Source of the DNA: G965200765 sp965203865
Lineage (GTDB): Bacteria; Pseudomonadota; Gammaproteobacteria; Arenicellales; JAJDZL01
Direction: 5' to 3'
Assembly: GCA_965203865.1 (NCBI GenBank)
Contig: OZ241916.1
Span: 372,001 to 436,000, forward strand
DNA length: 64,000 bases
Of this stretch, positions 1 to 9,113 are shown in pieces. Position 1 is the stretch's first letter, and each line of letters starts with the position of its first letter. The position numbers and the translations under genes are program-made. The notes under the pieces are model-generated. The model was not told the DNA's origin. It was given only the letters and a program-made list of their open reading frames with translations, and searched no databases.

Positions 1-1
1 G

Positions 2-361
2 GTTGCTTTCCAAAGCAATATTTTGTACTTCATTAGTCCAAGCGAAGTTTCGGCGGGCGAAGCGGCAGAGGGCCAGGTGTTTCGTATAGGCGGTCTTGTT
101 GTAGAAGGAAGCGTGGTGCGCCCGGGGGACGGCCTGACAGTTCAATTTGCCATCACAGATACCGCAGAATCCGTTCCGGTTGAATACACCGGAATATTGC
201 CGGACTTGTTTCGGGAAGGACAGGGAATTGTGGCAAAAGGCAAATTGAATTCGGAGGGCGTTTTTGTTGCTTCGGAAGTTTTAGCCAAGCACGATGAGAA
301 TTACATGCCTCCGGAAGCTGCCGAAGCAATCAAGGCAGCGCAAACTTTGATTACGGATTGA
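2..361 (+). CDS. ccmE: Cytochrome c maturation heme chaperone CcmE (5' end outside window)
   Basis: CcmE carries heme covalently in the periplasm and hands it to CcmF for attachment to apocytochrome c. The frame is open from base 2, so the gene starts upstream and its N-terminal membrane anchor is missing here. What remains is the OB-fold periplasmic domain, with the family blocks FISPSEV, EGQVFRIGG and GILPDLFREGQG. The C-terminal LAKHDENYMPP block holds the heme-binding histidine (residue H of AKHDENY). ccmF follows 13 bases after the stop. An internal TTG at base 23 is only an apparent start, because homology continues upstream of it. Confidence 0.93.
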   Translation, partial: VAFQSNILYFISPSEVSAGEAAEGQVFRIGGLVVEGSVVRPGDGLTVQFAITDTAESVPVEYTGILPDLFREGQGIVAKGKLNSEGVFVASEVLAKHDENYMPPEAAEAIKAAQTLITD

Positions 362-374
362 GGACCATCAAGCA

Positions 375-2354
375 ATGATTCCGGAAATTGGCCAGTTTTG
401 TCTGATTCTTGCGTTATGCATGGCGTTTGTTCAGGTTGCGCTTCCGGTCTCGGGCACTTTGCTGAAAGTTCCAGTCTGGCTTGCAACGGCAAGGTATTCA
501 GCACTGGCACAGCTATTGTTTCTCATGATATCTTTTCTGTGCCTTGCCTATGCTTTTGCAACAAATGATTTTTCGGTTGAGTACGTTGTTGAAAACTCGA
601 ACACTGAACTGCCGTTTATGTACCGTATTGCAGCGGTTTGGGGAGCGCATGAAGGCTCGCTGTTGCTTTGGGTCCTGATTCTGGGACTCTGGACTTCTGG
701 AGTTGCCCTGTTCAGCCGCGACGTGTCCGAAAGTTTTTTGGCGTGTGTGCTGGCTGTACTCGGAGTTGTAAGTATTGGATTCTTGCTGTTTCTGATACTG
801 ACATCCAATCCATTCGATCGCCTTTTTCCTGCTGCTGTTGAAGGCAGGGATCTAAATCCGTTGCTGCAGGACCCGGGCCTTGTTGTACACCCCCCTATGC
901 TGTATATGGGATATGTTGGATTTTCCGTAGCGTTCTCCTTTGCGATCGCTGCGTTAATAAGCGGGCGGCTGGATGCAGCATGGGCGCGCTGGTCAAAGCC
1001 ATGGACAAATCTTGCATGGATCTTTCTTACGCTTGGAATTGCATTGGGCAGTTGGTGGGCGTACTACGAACTTGGCTGGGGTGGATGGTGGTTCTGGGAC
1101 CCGGTTGAAAATGCTTCATTCATGCCTTGGCTAGTGGGTACGGCACTGATTCATTCATTGTCAACAACCGAAAAGCGAGGGTTGTTCAAGTCGTGGACGG
1201 TGATGCTTGCCGTGATGGCTTTTTCATTGAGCCTGGTTGGCGCTTTTCTGGTTCGTTCCGGCGTGCTGACTTCTGTCCATGCATTTGCTACCGACCCGAC
1301 CCGAGGTGTGTTTTTGCTAGTGTTGATCGCACTGGTGATTGGCGGGGCACTTTCAATCTATGCCTGGCGGGCACCAACCATTCGCTCCACAGGAAGCTAT
1401 TCGCTGGTTTCAAGAGAAACCGGAATTTTAATCAACAATATCTTTCTTGTTACAGCGGCGGCAACGATCCTGCTTGGCACTCTGTATCCGCTAATCCTGG
1501 ATTCATTGAATTTTGGGAAGGTGTCTGTGGGCCCCCCGTACTTTAACTCTGTGTTTATTCCGCTCACTATGCCTTTGGCGATTCTGGCAGGGGTCGGTGC
1601 CATGTCGCGATGGAAGCGCGATAATTTCAAACGACTGATGACGGGCCTGTGGTACTCTGTAGTTGCCAGTATCGTAATTGGACTCGGATTGCCGCTTCTG
1701 ATTTCGGGGCCCTATGAATGGCTGGCCGCAGTCGGTTTGACTGTTGCCGTATGGACGGCCGCATCTACATTGACCGGATTGCTTGACCGCGTGAAACATC
1801 GTTCAAACCGCCTTCGCGCGCTTCTGAGACAGCCTCGCGGAATTTATGGAATGACTCTCGCTCATTTGGGGATTGCAGTGTTTGTTGTGGGAGTCACAAT
1901 GGTGAGTATTTACGAGCAGGAAAAGGACTTGCGCATGTCGCCCGGGGACACCTATGCATTAGGGGGATTTACCTATCGATTTGGCGGCGTGGAACAACTT
2001 GAAGTAGCTAACTACATTACATTCATGGGGACTGTCGACATCCTGAGAAATGAACGAAAAATCACAACTGTATATCCTGAAAAAAGATTGTATCCAATCC
2101 AGTCCGAACCGATGACAGAAGCAGGCATCAGCCCGGGAATCGTACGCGACTTCTATGTCTCCTTGGGCGAGCCACTGGATGATAGCGGTGCATGGAGCGT
2201 ACGCATACATATCAAACCGTTTGTTCGCTGGATTTGGCTAGGAGCAATATTCATGGCACTCGGGGCATTGATAGCTGCCACAGACCAAAGGCTCAGGTCG
2301 ACTGTCAAATCCAGGGTAGCACTCAATCCCGATTCGGCAACTTCGCAGGCTTAG
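375..2354 (+). CDS. ccmF: Heme lyase CcmF
   Basis: CcmF is the large membrane subunit of the CcmFH heme lyase, which joins heme from CcmE to the CxxCH sites of apocytochromes c. The 659-residue product has many hydrophobic segments and the tryptophan-rich WWD motif GWGGWWFWDPVEN around residues 235-248. The flanking segments, such as NPLLQDPGLVVHPPMLYMGYV, are also characteristic. The length is normal for the family. It sits between ccmE and ccmG with no room for separate promoters, so co-transcription with the rest of the ccm genes is expected. Confidence 0.96.
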   Translation: MIPEIGQFCLILALCMAFVQVALPVSGTLLKVPVWLATARYSALAQLLFLMISFLCLAYAFATNDFSVEYVVENSNTELPFMYRIAAVWGAHEGSLLLWVLILGLWTSGVALFSRDVSESFLACVLAVLGVVSIGFLLFLILTSNPFDRLFPAAVEGRDLNPLLQDPGLVVHPPMLYMGYVGFSVAFSFAIAALISGRLDAAWARWSKPWTNLAWIFLTLGIALGSWWAYYELGWGGWWFWDPVENASFMPWLVGTALIHSLSTTEKRGLFKSWTVMLAVMAFSLSLVGAFLVRSGVLTSVHAFATDPTRGVFLLVLIALVIGGALSIYAWRAPTIRSTGSYSLVSRETGILINNIFLVTAAATILLGTLYPLILDSLNFGKVSVGPPYFNSVFIPLTMPLAILAGVGAMSRWKRDNFKRLMTGLWYSVVASIVIGLGLPLLISGPYEWLAAVGLTVAVWTAASTLTGLLDRVKHRSNRLRALLRQPRGIYGMTLAHLGIAVFVVGVTMVSIYEQEKDLRMSPGDTYALGGFTYRFGGVEQLEVANYITFMGTVDILRNERKITTVYPEKRLYPIQSEPMTEAGISPGIVRDFYVSLGEPLDDSGAWSVRIHIKPFVRWIWLGAIFMALGALIAATDQRLRSTVKSRVALNPDSATSQA

Positions 2355-2355
2355 A

Positions 2356-2901
2356 ATGGTATCAATTGTCCGGCAGGCCCGGTTTGTAATTCCGCTGCTT
2401 GTGTTTCTGATTGTTGCAGGATTTCTCGCGCGCGGACTAAAACTGGATTCCACTCTTGTTCCTACACCCTTTCTGGGCAAGCAGGCGCCTGATTTCGTAT
2501 TGCCGCAGCTGCATGGCGAATCCCGGTTTTTCAGTCCGGCGCAGATGACCGGACAAGTTTGGATACTGAATGTCTGGGCTAGCTGGTGCGTTGCCTGTCG
2601 TCATGAGCACGATGACTTGATGCGACTGGCCGGCGAAGGCTACACGATCGTTGGATTGAACTACAAAGATGAAAACAAAGATGCTCTCAAGTGGCTTCGC
2701 GAATGGGGAGATCCCTATATACTGACCGCGGTTGACCAAGCCGGAACTGCGGCTATAGACTGGGGGGTTTACGGCGTGCCGGAAACATTTGTTATCGACA
2801 AGTCAGGCAAGATTCGCTACAAGCATGTCGGTCCAATATCTTCCGATACCATTGATGAACGTATTGCACCCTTGGTTCGCAATCTGGAGGAGCAATCATG
2901 A
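2356..2901 (+). CDS. ccmG: Thiol:disulfide interchange protein CcmG (DsbE)
   Basis: A membrane-anchored periplasmic thioredoxin that keeps the haem-binding cysteines of apocytochrome c reduced. The 181-residue product has one N-terminal hydrophobic segment (about residues 8-25), then a thioredoxin fold with the active site WCVAC at about residues 78-82. Further family motifs are GKQAPDF, GVYGVPETF (cis-proline loop) and YKHVGP. It starts one base after the ccmF stop and its end overlaps the ccmH start by four bases (ATGA), so the two are translationally coupled. Confidence 0.95.
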   Translation: MVSIVRQARFVIPLLVFLIVAGFLARGLKLDSTLVPTPFLGKQAPDFVLPQLHGESRFFSPAQMTGQVWILNVWASWCVACRHEHDDLMRLAGEGYTIVGLNYKDENKDALKWLREWGDPYILTAVDQAGTAAIDWGVYGVPETFVIDKSGKIRYKHVGPISSDTIDERIAPLVRNLEEQS

Positions 2902-3344
2902 AGTTTGCCATGGTTCTGGTGTGTGCGCTGTACTCCGCGACATTGAATGCTGCTGTTCCGACATTGAGCTTTAAATCGCCCGAACATGAGGCGCGATATT
3001 ACTCTTTGCTGGATGAGTTGAGATGCCTGGTGTGCCAGAACCAGAATTTGGCCGATTCGAATGCTGAATTGGCGCAAGACCTGAGAGGTCAGACCTACAA
3101 GATGATTCAGGATGATCGACTTGACAGCGAAATTGTTGAATACATGGTTGAACGCTACGGAGATTTCGTTCTGTATCGTCCGCCACTGAAAACATCGACT
3201 ATTTTTCTATGGTACGGCCCTCTTGTTCTCCTCATTATTGCGATCGCAGTTTACTGGTCGTATATCACACGATTTCGAAAGCAGGCGAAAGTTGATATTT
3301 CGGATGAAGACCGCGACCGGGTAAAAAAGCTGCTCGGAGAATAG
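2898..3344 (+). CDS. ccmH: Cytochrome c-type biogenesis protein CcmH
   Basis: CcmH is the thiol-reducing partner of CcmF in apocytochrome c handling. The 148-residue product has a signal peptide (about residues 1-19) and the diagnostic LRCLVCQNQNLADSNAELA block with the CxxC pair near residue 47. One membrane helix follows at about 103-122, then a short charged tail. It is the short form of CcmH; the TPR part is the separate ccmI downstream. Confidence 0.95.
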   Translation: MKFAMVLVCALYSATLNAAVPTLSFKSPEHEARYYSLLDELRCLVCQNQNLADSNAELAQDLRGQTYKMIQDDRLDSEIVEYMVERYGDFVLYRPPLKTSTIFLWYGPLVLLIIAIAVYWSYITRFRKQAKVDISDEDRDRVKKLLGE

Positions 3345-3355
3345 TAGCCTGCAGT

Positions 3356-4618
3356 ATGGCGCTTTCATTTTTTTTCATCGTAGTAGCCCTTGTCTGTATT
3401 GCAGTACTCGCGATTGTCCCGGTGCTGTTGCAAAAACAGGTTCCAGGCAATCGTGCAAACCGCCAGCAGAAAAATGTATTAGTAGCCCGGCAACGGCTTG
3501 ATGATCTTAGGCAGCGCGAATCTCTGGGGGAGGTACACGAAGAAGATGCCAGGCAGATACACGAGGAGATTGAAAGAAGCCTGCTGGAAGATTTGGATTC
3601 GGACCATGAAAAATCCGTGGGGGATTCAATAGTCGACACAACTAGGCGTAGTCGGTGGGCGGCTGTCATAGTTTCATTTGCCATACCTTTTTTTGCTGGA
3701 GGAATGTATTTGCTGCTTGGCGAGCCATCTGTCATTGTTGCTCCTGACGGTCCTGTTGCTTCATTTGGTCAGCAGCAGGGTGCTGGTTCAGGCGAGGAAC
3801 CACTTTCGGTGGATGAAACGATTCGGCAAGTCCGGGATCAATTGTTGAAAGAACCGGACAATGTCGGAGGCTGGGTTACGCTGGGTCAGGCACTTGCTTC
3901 ACAAAGTCGATTTGAAGATGCAGCAATAGCGTTTGCCCGCGCCAATGAGTTGGTCGGGGACAACGCGGATCTTCTGGTGAGCCATGCAGATGCTTTGGCG
4001 ATGTCCCGCGGAGGCAATCTGGAAGGAGAACCTGCCGAATTGGTTCGACGTGCGTTGGCGGTGGACCCCGAACATCCAGCGGCTTTATGGCTGGCAGGAC
4101 TTGCAGAAAATACAGAGGGCAATTACCGCGAAGCAGTTGAGTTGTGGAAAAGAGCAGTGCTCGTGGTACCCAACCCCGAGTTGAAAGAAGAATTGGAGAA
4201 TTTGATTGAAATAGCGGAGAGTCGAATTGGTACTACTGGACGCGAGACGGGACCAATAGATGAAGGAGATGAAGTTGCATTGGAAGTGACAGTTTCAATA
4301 GATCCTTCGCTGGCTTCGAATCTGAACCCTGACGACACGCTGTACATATTTGCGAGAGCCGTGGATGGGCCGCCGATGCCGCTTGCAGTGGTGAAGAAGA
4401 CTGTCAAGGATTTGCCAATTACTGTCAAACTGGATGACAGTTCGGCGATGATGCCGGAGATGAAATTGTCGAATTTCGACGAAGTCAATGTAATTGCCCG
4501 GGTGTCCCGTTCAGGGCAGCCCCAGGAGCAAAGTGGCGATCTGTTTGGAAGAGTCGATTCTGTTCGTACCAGAGAGGAGCGAGATTTGACGATCAAAATT
4601 TCAGAGACCGTGCGGTAG
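3356..4618 (+). CDS. ccmI: Cytochrome c biogenesis protein CcmI (TPR apocytochrome chaperone)
   Basis: CcmI binds apocytochromes c and presents them to CcmFH. The 420-residue product has an N-terminal membrane helix (about 3-22), a coiled segment with NVLVARQRLDDLRQRESLGEV typical of the family, and a second helix near 100-120. TPR-like helical repeats occupy about 155-300 (VGGWVTLGQALASQSRFEDAA and similar), followed by a beta-rich C-terminal domain. It is the last gene of the ccm run; no clear hairpin terminator follows. Confidence 0.9.
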   Translation: MALSFFFIVVALVCIAVLAIVPVLLQKQVPGNRANRQQKNVLVARQRLDDLRQRESLGEVHEEDARQIHEEIERSLLEDLDSDHEKSVGDSIVDTTRRSRWAAVIVSFAIPFFAGGMYLLLGEPSVIVAPDGPVASFGQQQGAGSGEEPLSVDETIRQVRDQLLKEPDNVGGWVTLGQALASQSRFEDAAIAFARANELVGDNADLLVSHADALAMSRGGNLEGEPAELVRRALAVDPEHPAALWLAGLAENTEGNYREAVELWKRAVLVVPNPELKEELENLIEIAESRIGTTGRETGPIDEGDEVALEVTVSIDPSLASNLNPDDTLYIFARAVDGPPMPLAVVKKTVKDLPITVKLDDSSAMMPEMKLSNFDEVNVIARVSRSGQPQEQSGDLFGRVDSVRTREERDLTIKISETVR

Positions 4619-4989
4619 ACAAAATCACATAAAGCAATTCGGCTCCGTTCAGGTGTGTTGCTTGCAATTTTTGATTTGGGCAGGCAAATATTGAAAATGT
4701 TAAGTGAAATATGAGTCAGTTTTGTAGTTTCTAAGTTTCTGATTTTAAGCTCAATTTTGATTTTTCCAACGTGAAATACTCAATCACTGTAAATAAATGT
4801 TATACAATTGCCCATCGTTGGGATTTAGGACATTTTATTGTTCGATGATTCCAGAATAGAAATTGAAGAGGATATTAACACTATTCATTGAAAGTATTTT
4901 GGGCAGGCTATATTCAGGGAAAATCAGAAATTTGTCCACCGATGTTTGGACTATGCATCAAGAAATGTTGCAAAGTTTGAATTTATTTG
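4619..4989. other. AT-rich intergenic stretch after the ccm genes
   Basis: This stretch is about 370 bases and noticeably AT-richer than the ccm genes. No open frame of convincing length, tRNA or clear terminator was seen. It marks the left edge of a small accessory insert that runs to about 6.4 kb. Confidence 0.5.
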
Positions 4990-5133
4990 ATGGCATTTAG
5001 TCAGAGGAAAGTAGCTCAGTCTCTCAAACAGAAAGGATTTGTGGAAGAATCACCAAAAGACCGTAAATATTATAAATTATCGGAAGGAAGACAAACAAGT
5101 ATACGAACTAAAAACTCGCTCGCATTGAAGTAA
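4990..5133 (+). CDS. Short HicA-like ORF (47 aa), possibly truncated
   Basis: A 47-codon frame starts ATG GCA TTT AGT and ends TAA at 5131-5133. The product begins FSQRKVAQSLKQKGFVEE and continues DRKYYKL. This resembles the N-terminal part of HicA-like mRNA interferase folds, where an amphipathic helix ends in KKGF before a basic strand. The conserved histidine-bearing strand of HicA is not evident, so it may be a remnant or an unrelated small protein. It lies just ahead of an unknown two-gene module. Confidence 0.35.
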   Translation: MAFSQRKVAQSLKQKGFVEESPKDRKYYKLSEGRQTSIRTKNSLALK

Positions 5134-5199
5134 GCAAAAAGACATCAACAAAAAACTTGAAGTCGTTAGTTTATACATTAATTAATAGGTGGAGTTAAA

Positions 5200-5712
5200 G
5201 TGAATCAGTTGAAAAATAAAACAAAAGTTGACGAAGTGAGGGAAAAGACAAAGCCTGTAAGAGGAAAAAATCTAAAAATCGTCCGGAAAGATGATAACTG
5301 CAATTTATTTGACAACATTAAACCAGATTTCACGAGAAAGGAAGCGAAAGTCAAGAAACATGATGCAGGTTGGTTACCTGACGCCTTGAAACAGTTGAAA
5401 AATATCAACCAAGAAGCTATTGAAGAAAATTACCCTGAAATATGCAGTAAATCTATCGCACTAGCTGAAAATCTACTTTATAAATTGCGCAACTTTCCAA
5501 TAGATCCAGAAGTTTATCCTTCAATGTATGGTGATGTATCAATTTATTTCAAATCGAATTCCAAGCCAGCAGCTGTTTTATTACGTGTAGTTAGTGATCA
5601 ACGTGTGGTGTTTCATTCATCAATAGATGATGAAAATAGGGAAAGAGTTTACAATGGAACTGCGGAGATACCGGATAAATTTTTAGAACATCAGCTTCAA
5701 GCATTATTGTAA
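5200..5712 (+). CDS. Hypothetical protein, first gene of a two-gene module
   Basis: The function is not recognised. The start is supported by AGGTGGAG about 9 bases before a GTG codon at 5200. The 170-residue product has a lysine-rich, probably disordered first 60 residues and then a helical stretch. A compact C-terminal part is built around PSMYGDVSIYF, LLRVVSDQRVVFHSS and a final helix. It has no signal peptide. The next gene starts 12 bases after the stop, so the two are probably co-expressed. Base composition is much AT-richer than the ccm genes, which suggests horizontal gain. A toxin-antitoxin or similar paired role is conceivable from size and arrangement, but that is inference. Confidence 0.6.
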   Translation: MNQLKNKTKVDEVREKTKPVRGKNLKIVRKDDNCNLFDNIKPDFTRKEAKVKKHDAGWLPDALKQLKNINQEAIEENYPEICSKSIALAENLLYKLRNFPIDPEVYPSMYGDVSIYFKSNSKPAAVLLRVVSDQRVVFHSSIDDENRERVYNGTAEIPDKFLEHQLQALL

Positions 5713-5724
5713 CGGTCTATATCT

Positions 5725-6171
5725 GTGCCAGGTAGTATTTCGTTTTCATCATTAGGTGAGTCTGAGTTAATTGGACGAGGTGTTTTTTCAGGCAAACAAG
5801 CAAGTAAGGCTAGAAGAGGGAGAGTAATTCCTGAGGTATTTTTAGAGCGCGATGGGGTCGATAGAATTTCTGTTAATCGCCTAAGTTATGCACCTTTGTC
5901 TGTTTTGACTCAAATTGGAAACGAAGTAGCAAAGAATAGAACCAATGGAACAAGAAGTTTTTATGGTTGGGCAGTACTAATAGTTGAAGATGCAGAAGAT
6001 AGTGATAGAAAGGTTGAACCTACTCCAATAGAAGATAATCCTTATCATGCTGATATTTGCTTGATGAATTTACCGAGTGATGATACGCTTCATACTGTTC
6101 AATATCGGCATGCACTTGACTTGGCTACCAAGTCAACATGGCGGGAGAAAGAAGTGGAGCCAAATTCTTGA
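5725..6171 (+). CDS. Hypothetical protein, second gene of a two-gene module
   Basis: The function is not recognised. The 148-residue product probably starts at GTG (5725), 12 bases after the stop of the preceding gene. Visible landmarks are PEVFLERDGVDRISVNRLSYAP in the first half and DNPYHADICL followed by a histidine-containing C-terminus (YRHALDLA). The conserved-looking NPYHADI segment and the small-protein pairing recall recurrent two-gene modules of unknown role in many bacteria. It has no membrane segment or signal peptide. It is AT-rich like its partner. Confidence 0.55.
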   Translation: MPGSISFSSLGESELIGRGVFSGKQASKARRGRVIPEVFLERDGVDRISVNRLSYAPLSVLTQIGNEVAKNRTNGTRSFYGWAVLIVEDAEDSDRKVEPTPIEDNPYHADICLMNLPSDDTLHTVQYRHALDLATKSTWREKEVEPNS

Positions 6172-6203
6172 CTCGTTTGTAATTCGCCTTGAAAAAAACT
6201 GTT

Positions 6204-6359
6204 CTAGGTGATTTTCAGGCATATGGGCGGTATCTCCGAAATGCGAAGAATGTCATTGGTTTTTCCAGACCCTGTACCAGCAATCACTAGTAATAGATCG
6301 TCTGTACTACCTTCTATCGATCTTTTGCCTTGATTAGTATTTGGGTAATTAAAGTTTGT
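6204..6359 (-). pseudogene. Relic of a UvrD/Rep-type helicase N-terminus
   Basis: Read on the minus strand, this non-coding gap encodes NTNQGKRSIEGSTDDLLLV followed directly by IAGTGSGKTNDIL. This matches the start of superfamily 1 helicases: a Q-motif-like LNxxQ, then STxxxLLVIAGxGSGKT with Walker A GTGSGKT at 6258-6278. The frame ends at a TAG at 6204-6206 shortly after the Walker motif, and no start or continuing helicase motifs are present. It is therefore a short decayed fragment left in the accessory insert. Confidence 0.45.
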
Positions 6360-6516
6360 AGTCAAGATTATTTCTTTGATTTAATTCTTCAGAAATTTTG
6401 AATGTGCATTCGAAAGATTGCTCGGGCAAGTTCCTCTGGAGTAGCGAGCATGTCAGGTTATAATGATAAAATTGAGGTAACAAGTAGGGACCAGATATAA
6501 AACATTGGTGAAGTCT

Positions 6517-7026
6517 ATGTTTAATCGTATATGTTCGATATTGACCGCAGGCATTGTTTTGGCACTAGCGGGCAACGTAGCGACAGGAGCGCAGGGGTTT
6601 GAAACAGAAGTTACTGTTCTTGATTCCAGTCCACGGTATGTATGGGTGCGTGAATACCGTCCGGAAAGAGTATGCAAAGAAGTTCAAGTAAGCCGTTCTG
6701 CAGGACACAATTCCCACACCCCGGAAATTGTTGGTGCAATAGTCGGCGGTGCGCTTGGAAAAGAAATCAGCGATTCAAGAACCAGCAAAGTGGCTGGTGC
6801 TTTGCTCGGAGCATCCATTGCCCGGGATATTGAAAAGAGCAACCAAAGAAAAGCAGGAACCACAACCGAAGTGGTGTGCGAAACTATCAATAAGGAAGTT
6901 GAAGTACGGCAACTTGAAGGATACGATGTGACGTACGAGTTTGGTGGCAAAGTTTTTAACGGTGTAGTGAACTCAAATCCTGGAAGCAGAATTCGAGTGT
7001 GGGTATCAGCAACACCGGTTAACTGA
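6517..7026 (+). CDS. Glycine-zipper 2TM envelope protein
   Basis: The 169-residue product has a signal peptide (about residues 1-25, cleavage near GNVATGA). A glycine-zipper segment follows, EIVGAIVGGALGKEI and KVAGALLGASIARDI, typical of the 2TM glycine-zipper family found in outer-membrane-associated proteins such as SlyB-like and surface antigen proteins. There is no lipobox cysteine. ATG at 6517 is preferred over upstream TTG/GTG codons because it begins directly with the signal peptide. The exact function is not established. It converges with the flavoprotein gene downstream. Confidence 0.75.
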   Translation: MFNRICSILTAGIVLALAGNVATGAQGFETEVTVLDSSPRYVWVREYRPERVCKEVQVSRSAGHNSHTPEIVGAIVGGALGKEISDSRTSKVAGALLGASIARDIEKSNQRKAGTTTEVVCETINKEVEVRQLEGYDVTYEFGGKVFNGVVNSNPGSRIRVWVSATPVN

Positions 7027-7045
7027 GTTAAGTTGAAAAATTAGC

Positions 7046-9073
7046 TTACAGGTTCATTGAGGTCTTGCGACCTTCGTAAATCGCGGCAGGTGCTTGCCGG
7101 GGAGAAAGACAATCCCCGATTGCATGGATTTCAAAATGCTTCGTGTCGAGCAGATTTAATTCGTGCTCAAGTTCATTCATCGGAGTATTCACAGTTGATA
7201 GCACAAGGCTGTCAAAATCCTTCTCGAACTCTTCCTTGTTCAGTATGTCAATCAGGGTTGCACGATTTCCGTGCCACTCCTGCAATGAAGTCTCACAGTA
7301 GAATCGAGTGTTGAGTTTGCGAAGTCTTTCGCGCAGGGAAATGTCTGTTCCGGTGCGCGTGATTTCTTTGCCCACCACAGCGAAAGATGTGGCAATAGTG
7401 ACTTGATGACCACTCTCGGCCATATAGAGAGCTGTTCCGATGCTTTTCCATGTACCCAGGTTATCAATCAGAAGTGTTTTTTCTCCTAGCCTCGCAGACC
7501 GGTTCATAACATCTTCTGCATGCCAAACATTTGGCAGTTCTATGCCGGGTAGCTTGTCCCGGGTTGGAAGACCGCGTTGATAGCCACTCTCAGACGGAAT
7601 TGAACCTGTCGCGAGTATGACTACATCCGGCGAAAATTCATCGATCATTTCACTGTCGCAGAATGTATTGAATTGAACATTCACTGTTAAGCGATTCAGT
7701 TGTCGTTCGAACCAGTCGATATAGTCCAGAATTTGTGCGCGTCTCGGTTGCAAGCCTGCCAGTCGAAACTGACCGCCCAGAAAACCTGATGCTTCAACCA
7801 GGGTTACCCGGTGGCCGCGTTCAGCAGCTACTCGCGCTGCTTCGCATCCCGCTGGTCCGCCGCCGACAACAAGCACTGTACGCGGATTCTTGGAAGCAAC
7901 AAACCTGTCCCCTCCCCATTCGAACTCTCGCCCGGCTGAAGGATTGATCAGGCAGCTGATCCAATAGTCTTTATAACGTCGTCCCCAGCACATCTGATTG
8001 CAGGACAAGCAGGGACGAATGTCTCCAAGTCTTCCTTCCTTGGCCTTGTTCGCCATGTGAGGGTCGGCAATTTGTCCGCGAACAATGCTTACCATGTCCG
8101 CTACGCCAGAGCCGATAACCTGATCGGCTACTTCCGGAGTGCGAATATGGCTTTCTGCTTGTATTCTTGCATTTTTTACCACTTCGCGAATTTTTTCTAC
8201 ACAAGGAATACTCAGCTTGTCTCCGCACAATGCACTTGGAATGATTTTCTCGTAGTCGAAGTAGCTGCCGGTACCCACAGTGATGTAGTCAAGCAGTCCG
8301 CGTTCATCGTGATGTGCCAGTATTTCCTGCAGATCTTCCACTGATAGCACTTCCGGGAAGGCGATGTCATAGCTGACACAAACACCGATTATAAAATCGT
8401 TTCCAACGGACTCTCGAATTGCCTTGAGGAGCTCGACGGAAAAATTCATTCGATTTGCAAAGGAACCACCGTAGTGGTCAGCGCGGCGATTGGTGAAAGA
8501 CGACCAAAACTGCTCAATGAGCGCATTGTAGGCAGCCATCAGTTCGCATCCGTCAAATCCCGCCATTTGCGCTCGCTTTGCAGCTCGTGCAAAACTTTGA
8601 ATCACTTCCTGAATCTGATGCTCGGTCATTGCGCGGCTGCCATCGTGGTCATGCAAGGAGGGCAAGCCCGAAGGCGACCAGTTTGCCTGAAAGGAATTGT
8701 CCCATTCCCCGTGTGCGCCTACATGGTACAGCTGTTGAATCATCACTGCGCCATGCTCATGGCAACTGTCCGTGATTTTGCGAAAGTGAGGAATAATGCT
8801 GTCGTCGTCTGACCGAAAGTTGCCTCGTGTGAGGACTCCGGTTTGATGAACAGGTACCGGCTCGACAACAATCATGGCAGCTCCGCCCATTGCACGCTCA
8901 AGGTAGTAGCCATGATGCCTTTCTACAGGCAGGCCGTCAACCGACATGTTGGCGGTATGCGCACCGAAATTCAGCCGGTGCTTTAAAGTTTTATGTCCAA
9001 GCCTGAGTGGCTGAAACAGGTGCTTGAGACTGTTTTTGGAAGTTTCTGCTGTCACTTGCAATCCCGCTGGCAT
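7046..9073 (-). CDS. TMADH/DgcA-like FMN, 4Fe-4S, FAD oxidoreductase (old yellow enzyme family)
   Basis: A 675-residue flavoprotein with an N-terminal FMN barrel of the old yellow enzyme family (about 15-370). It has a ferredoxin-type cluster site, CLSCNQMC then a fourth cysteine in WISCLINP (about 360-385). The C-terminal FAD/NAD part begins VLVVGGGPAGCEAARVAAERG. This order is shared by trimethylamine dehydrogenase, histamine dehydrogenase, 2,4-dienoyl-CoA reductase and the N-methyl demethylases (DgcA/StcD type). The N-terminus, with HTANMSVDGLP and VEPVPVHQTG, looks closest to the demethylase branch, but the substrate is not proven. It is the last gene of the tctC-tctB-tctA operon, 40 bases after tctA, so the imported compound may be its substrate or a precursor. 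Confidence 0.8.
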   Translation of the reverse strand: MPAGLQVTAETSKNSLKHLFQPLRLGHKTLKHRLNFGAHTANMSVDGLPVERHHGYYLERAMGGAAMIVVEPVPVHQTGVLTRGNFRSDDDSIIPHFRKITDSCHEHGAVMIQQLYHVGAHGEWDNSFQANWSPSGLPSLHDHDGSRAMTEHQIQEVIQSFARAAKRAQMAGFDGCELMAAYNALIEQFWSSFTNRRADHYGGSFANRMNFSVELLKAIRESVGNDFIIGVCVSYDIAFPEVLSVEDLQEILAHHDERGLLDYITVGTGSYFDYEKIIPSALCGDKLSIPCVEKIREVVKNARIQAESHIRTPEVADQVIGSGVADMVSIVRGQIADPHMANKAKEGRLGDIRPCLSCNQMCWGRRYKDYWISCLINPSAGREFEWGGDRFVASKNPRTVLVVGGGPAGCEAARVAAERGHRVTLVEASGFLGGQFRLAGLQPRRAQILDYIDWFERQLNRLTVNVQFNTFCDSEMIDEFSPDVVILATGSIPSESGYQRGLPTRDKLPGIELPNVWHAEDVMNRSARLGEKTLLIDNLGTWKSIGTALYMAESGHQVTIATSFAVVGKEITRTGTDISLRERLRKLNTRFYCETSLQEWHGNRATLIDILNKEEFEKDFDSLVLSTVNTPMNELEHELNLLDTKHFEIHAIGDCLSPRQAPAAIYEGRKTSMNL

Positions 9074-9113
9074 TTTGAGTCGCCTGAAACAGTTCAGGCA
9101 GAACTGTGCTTAT

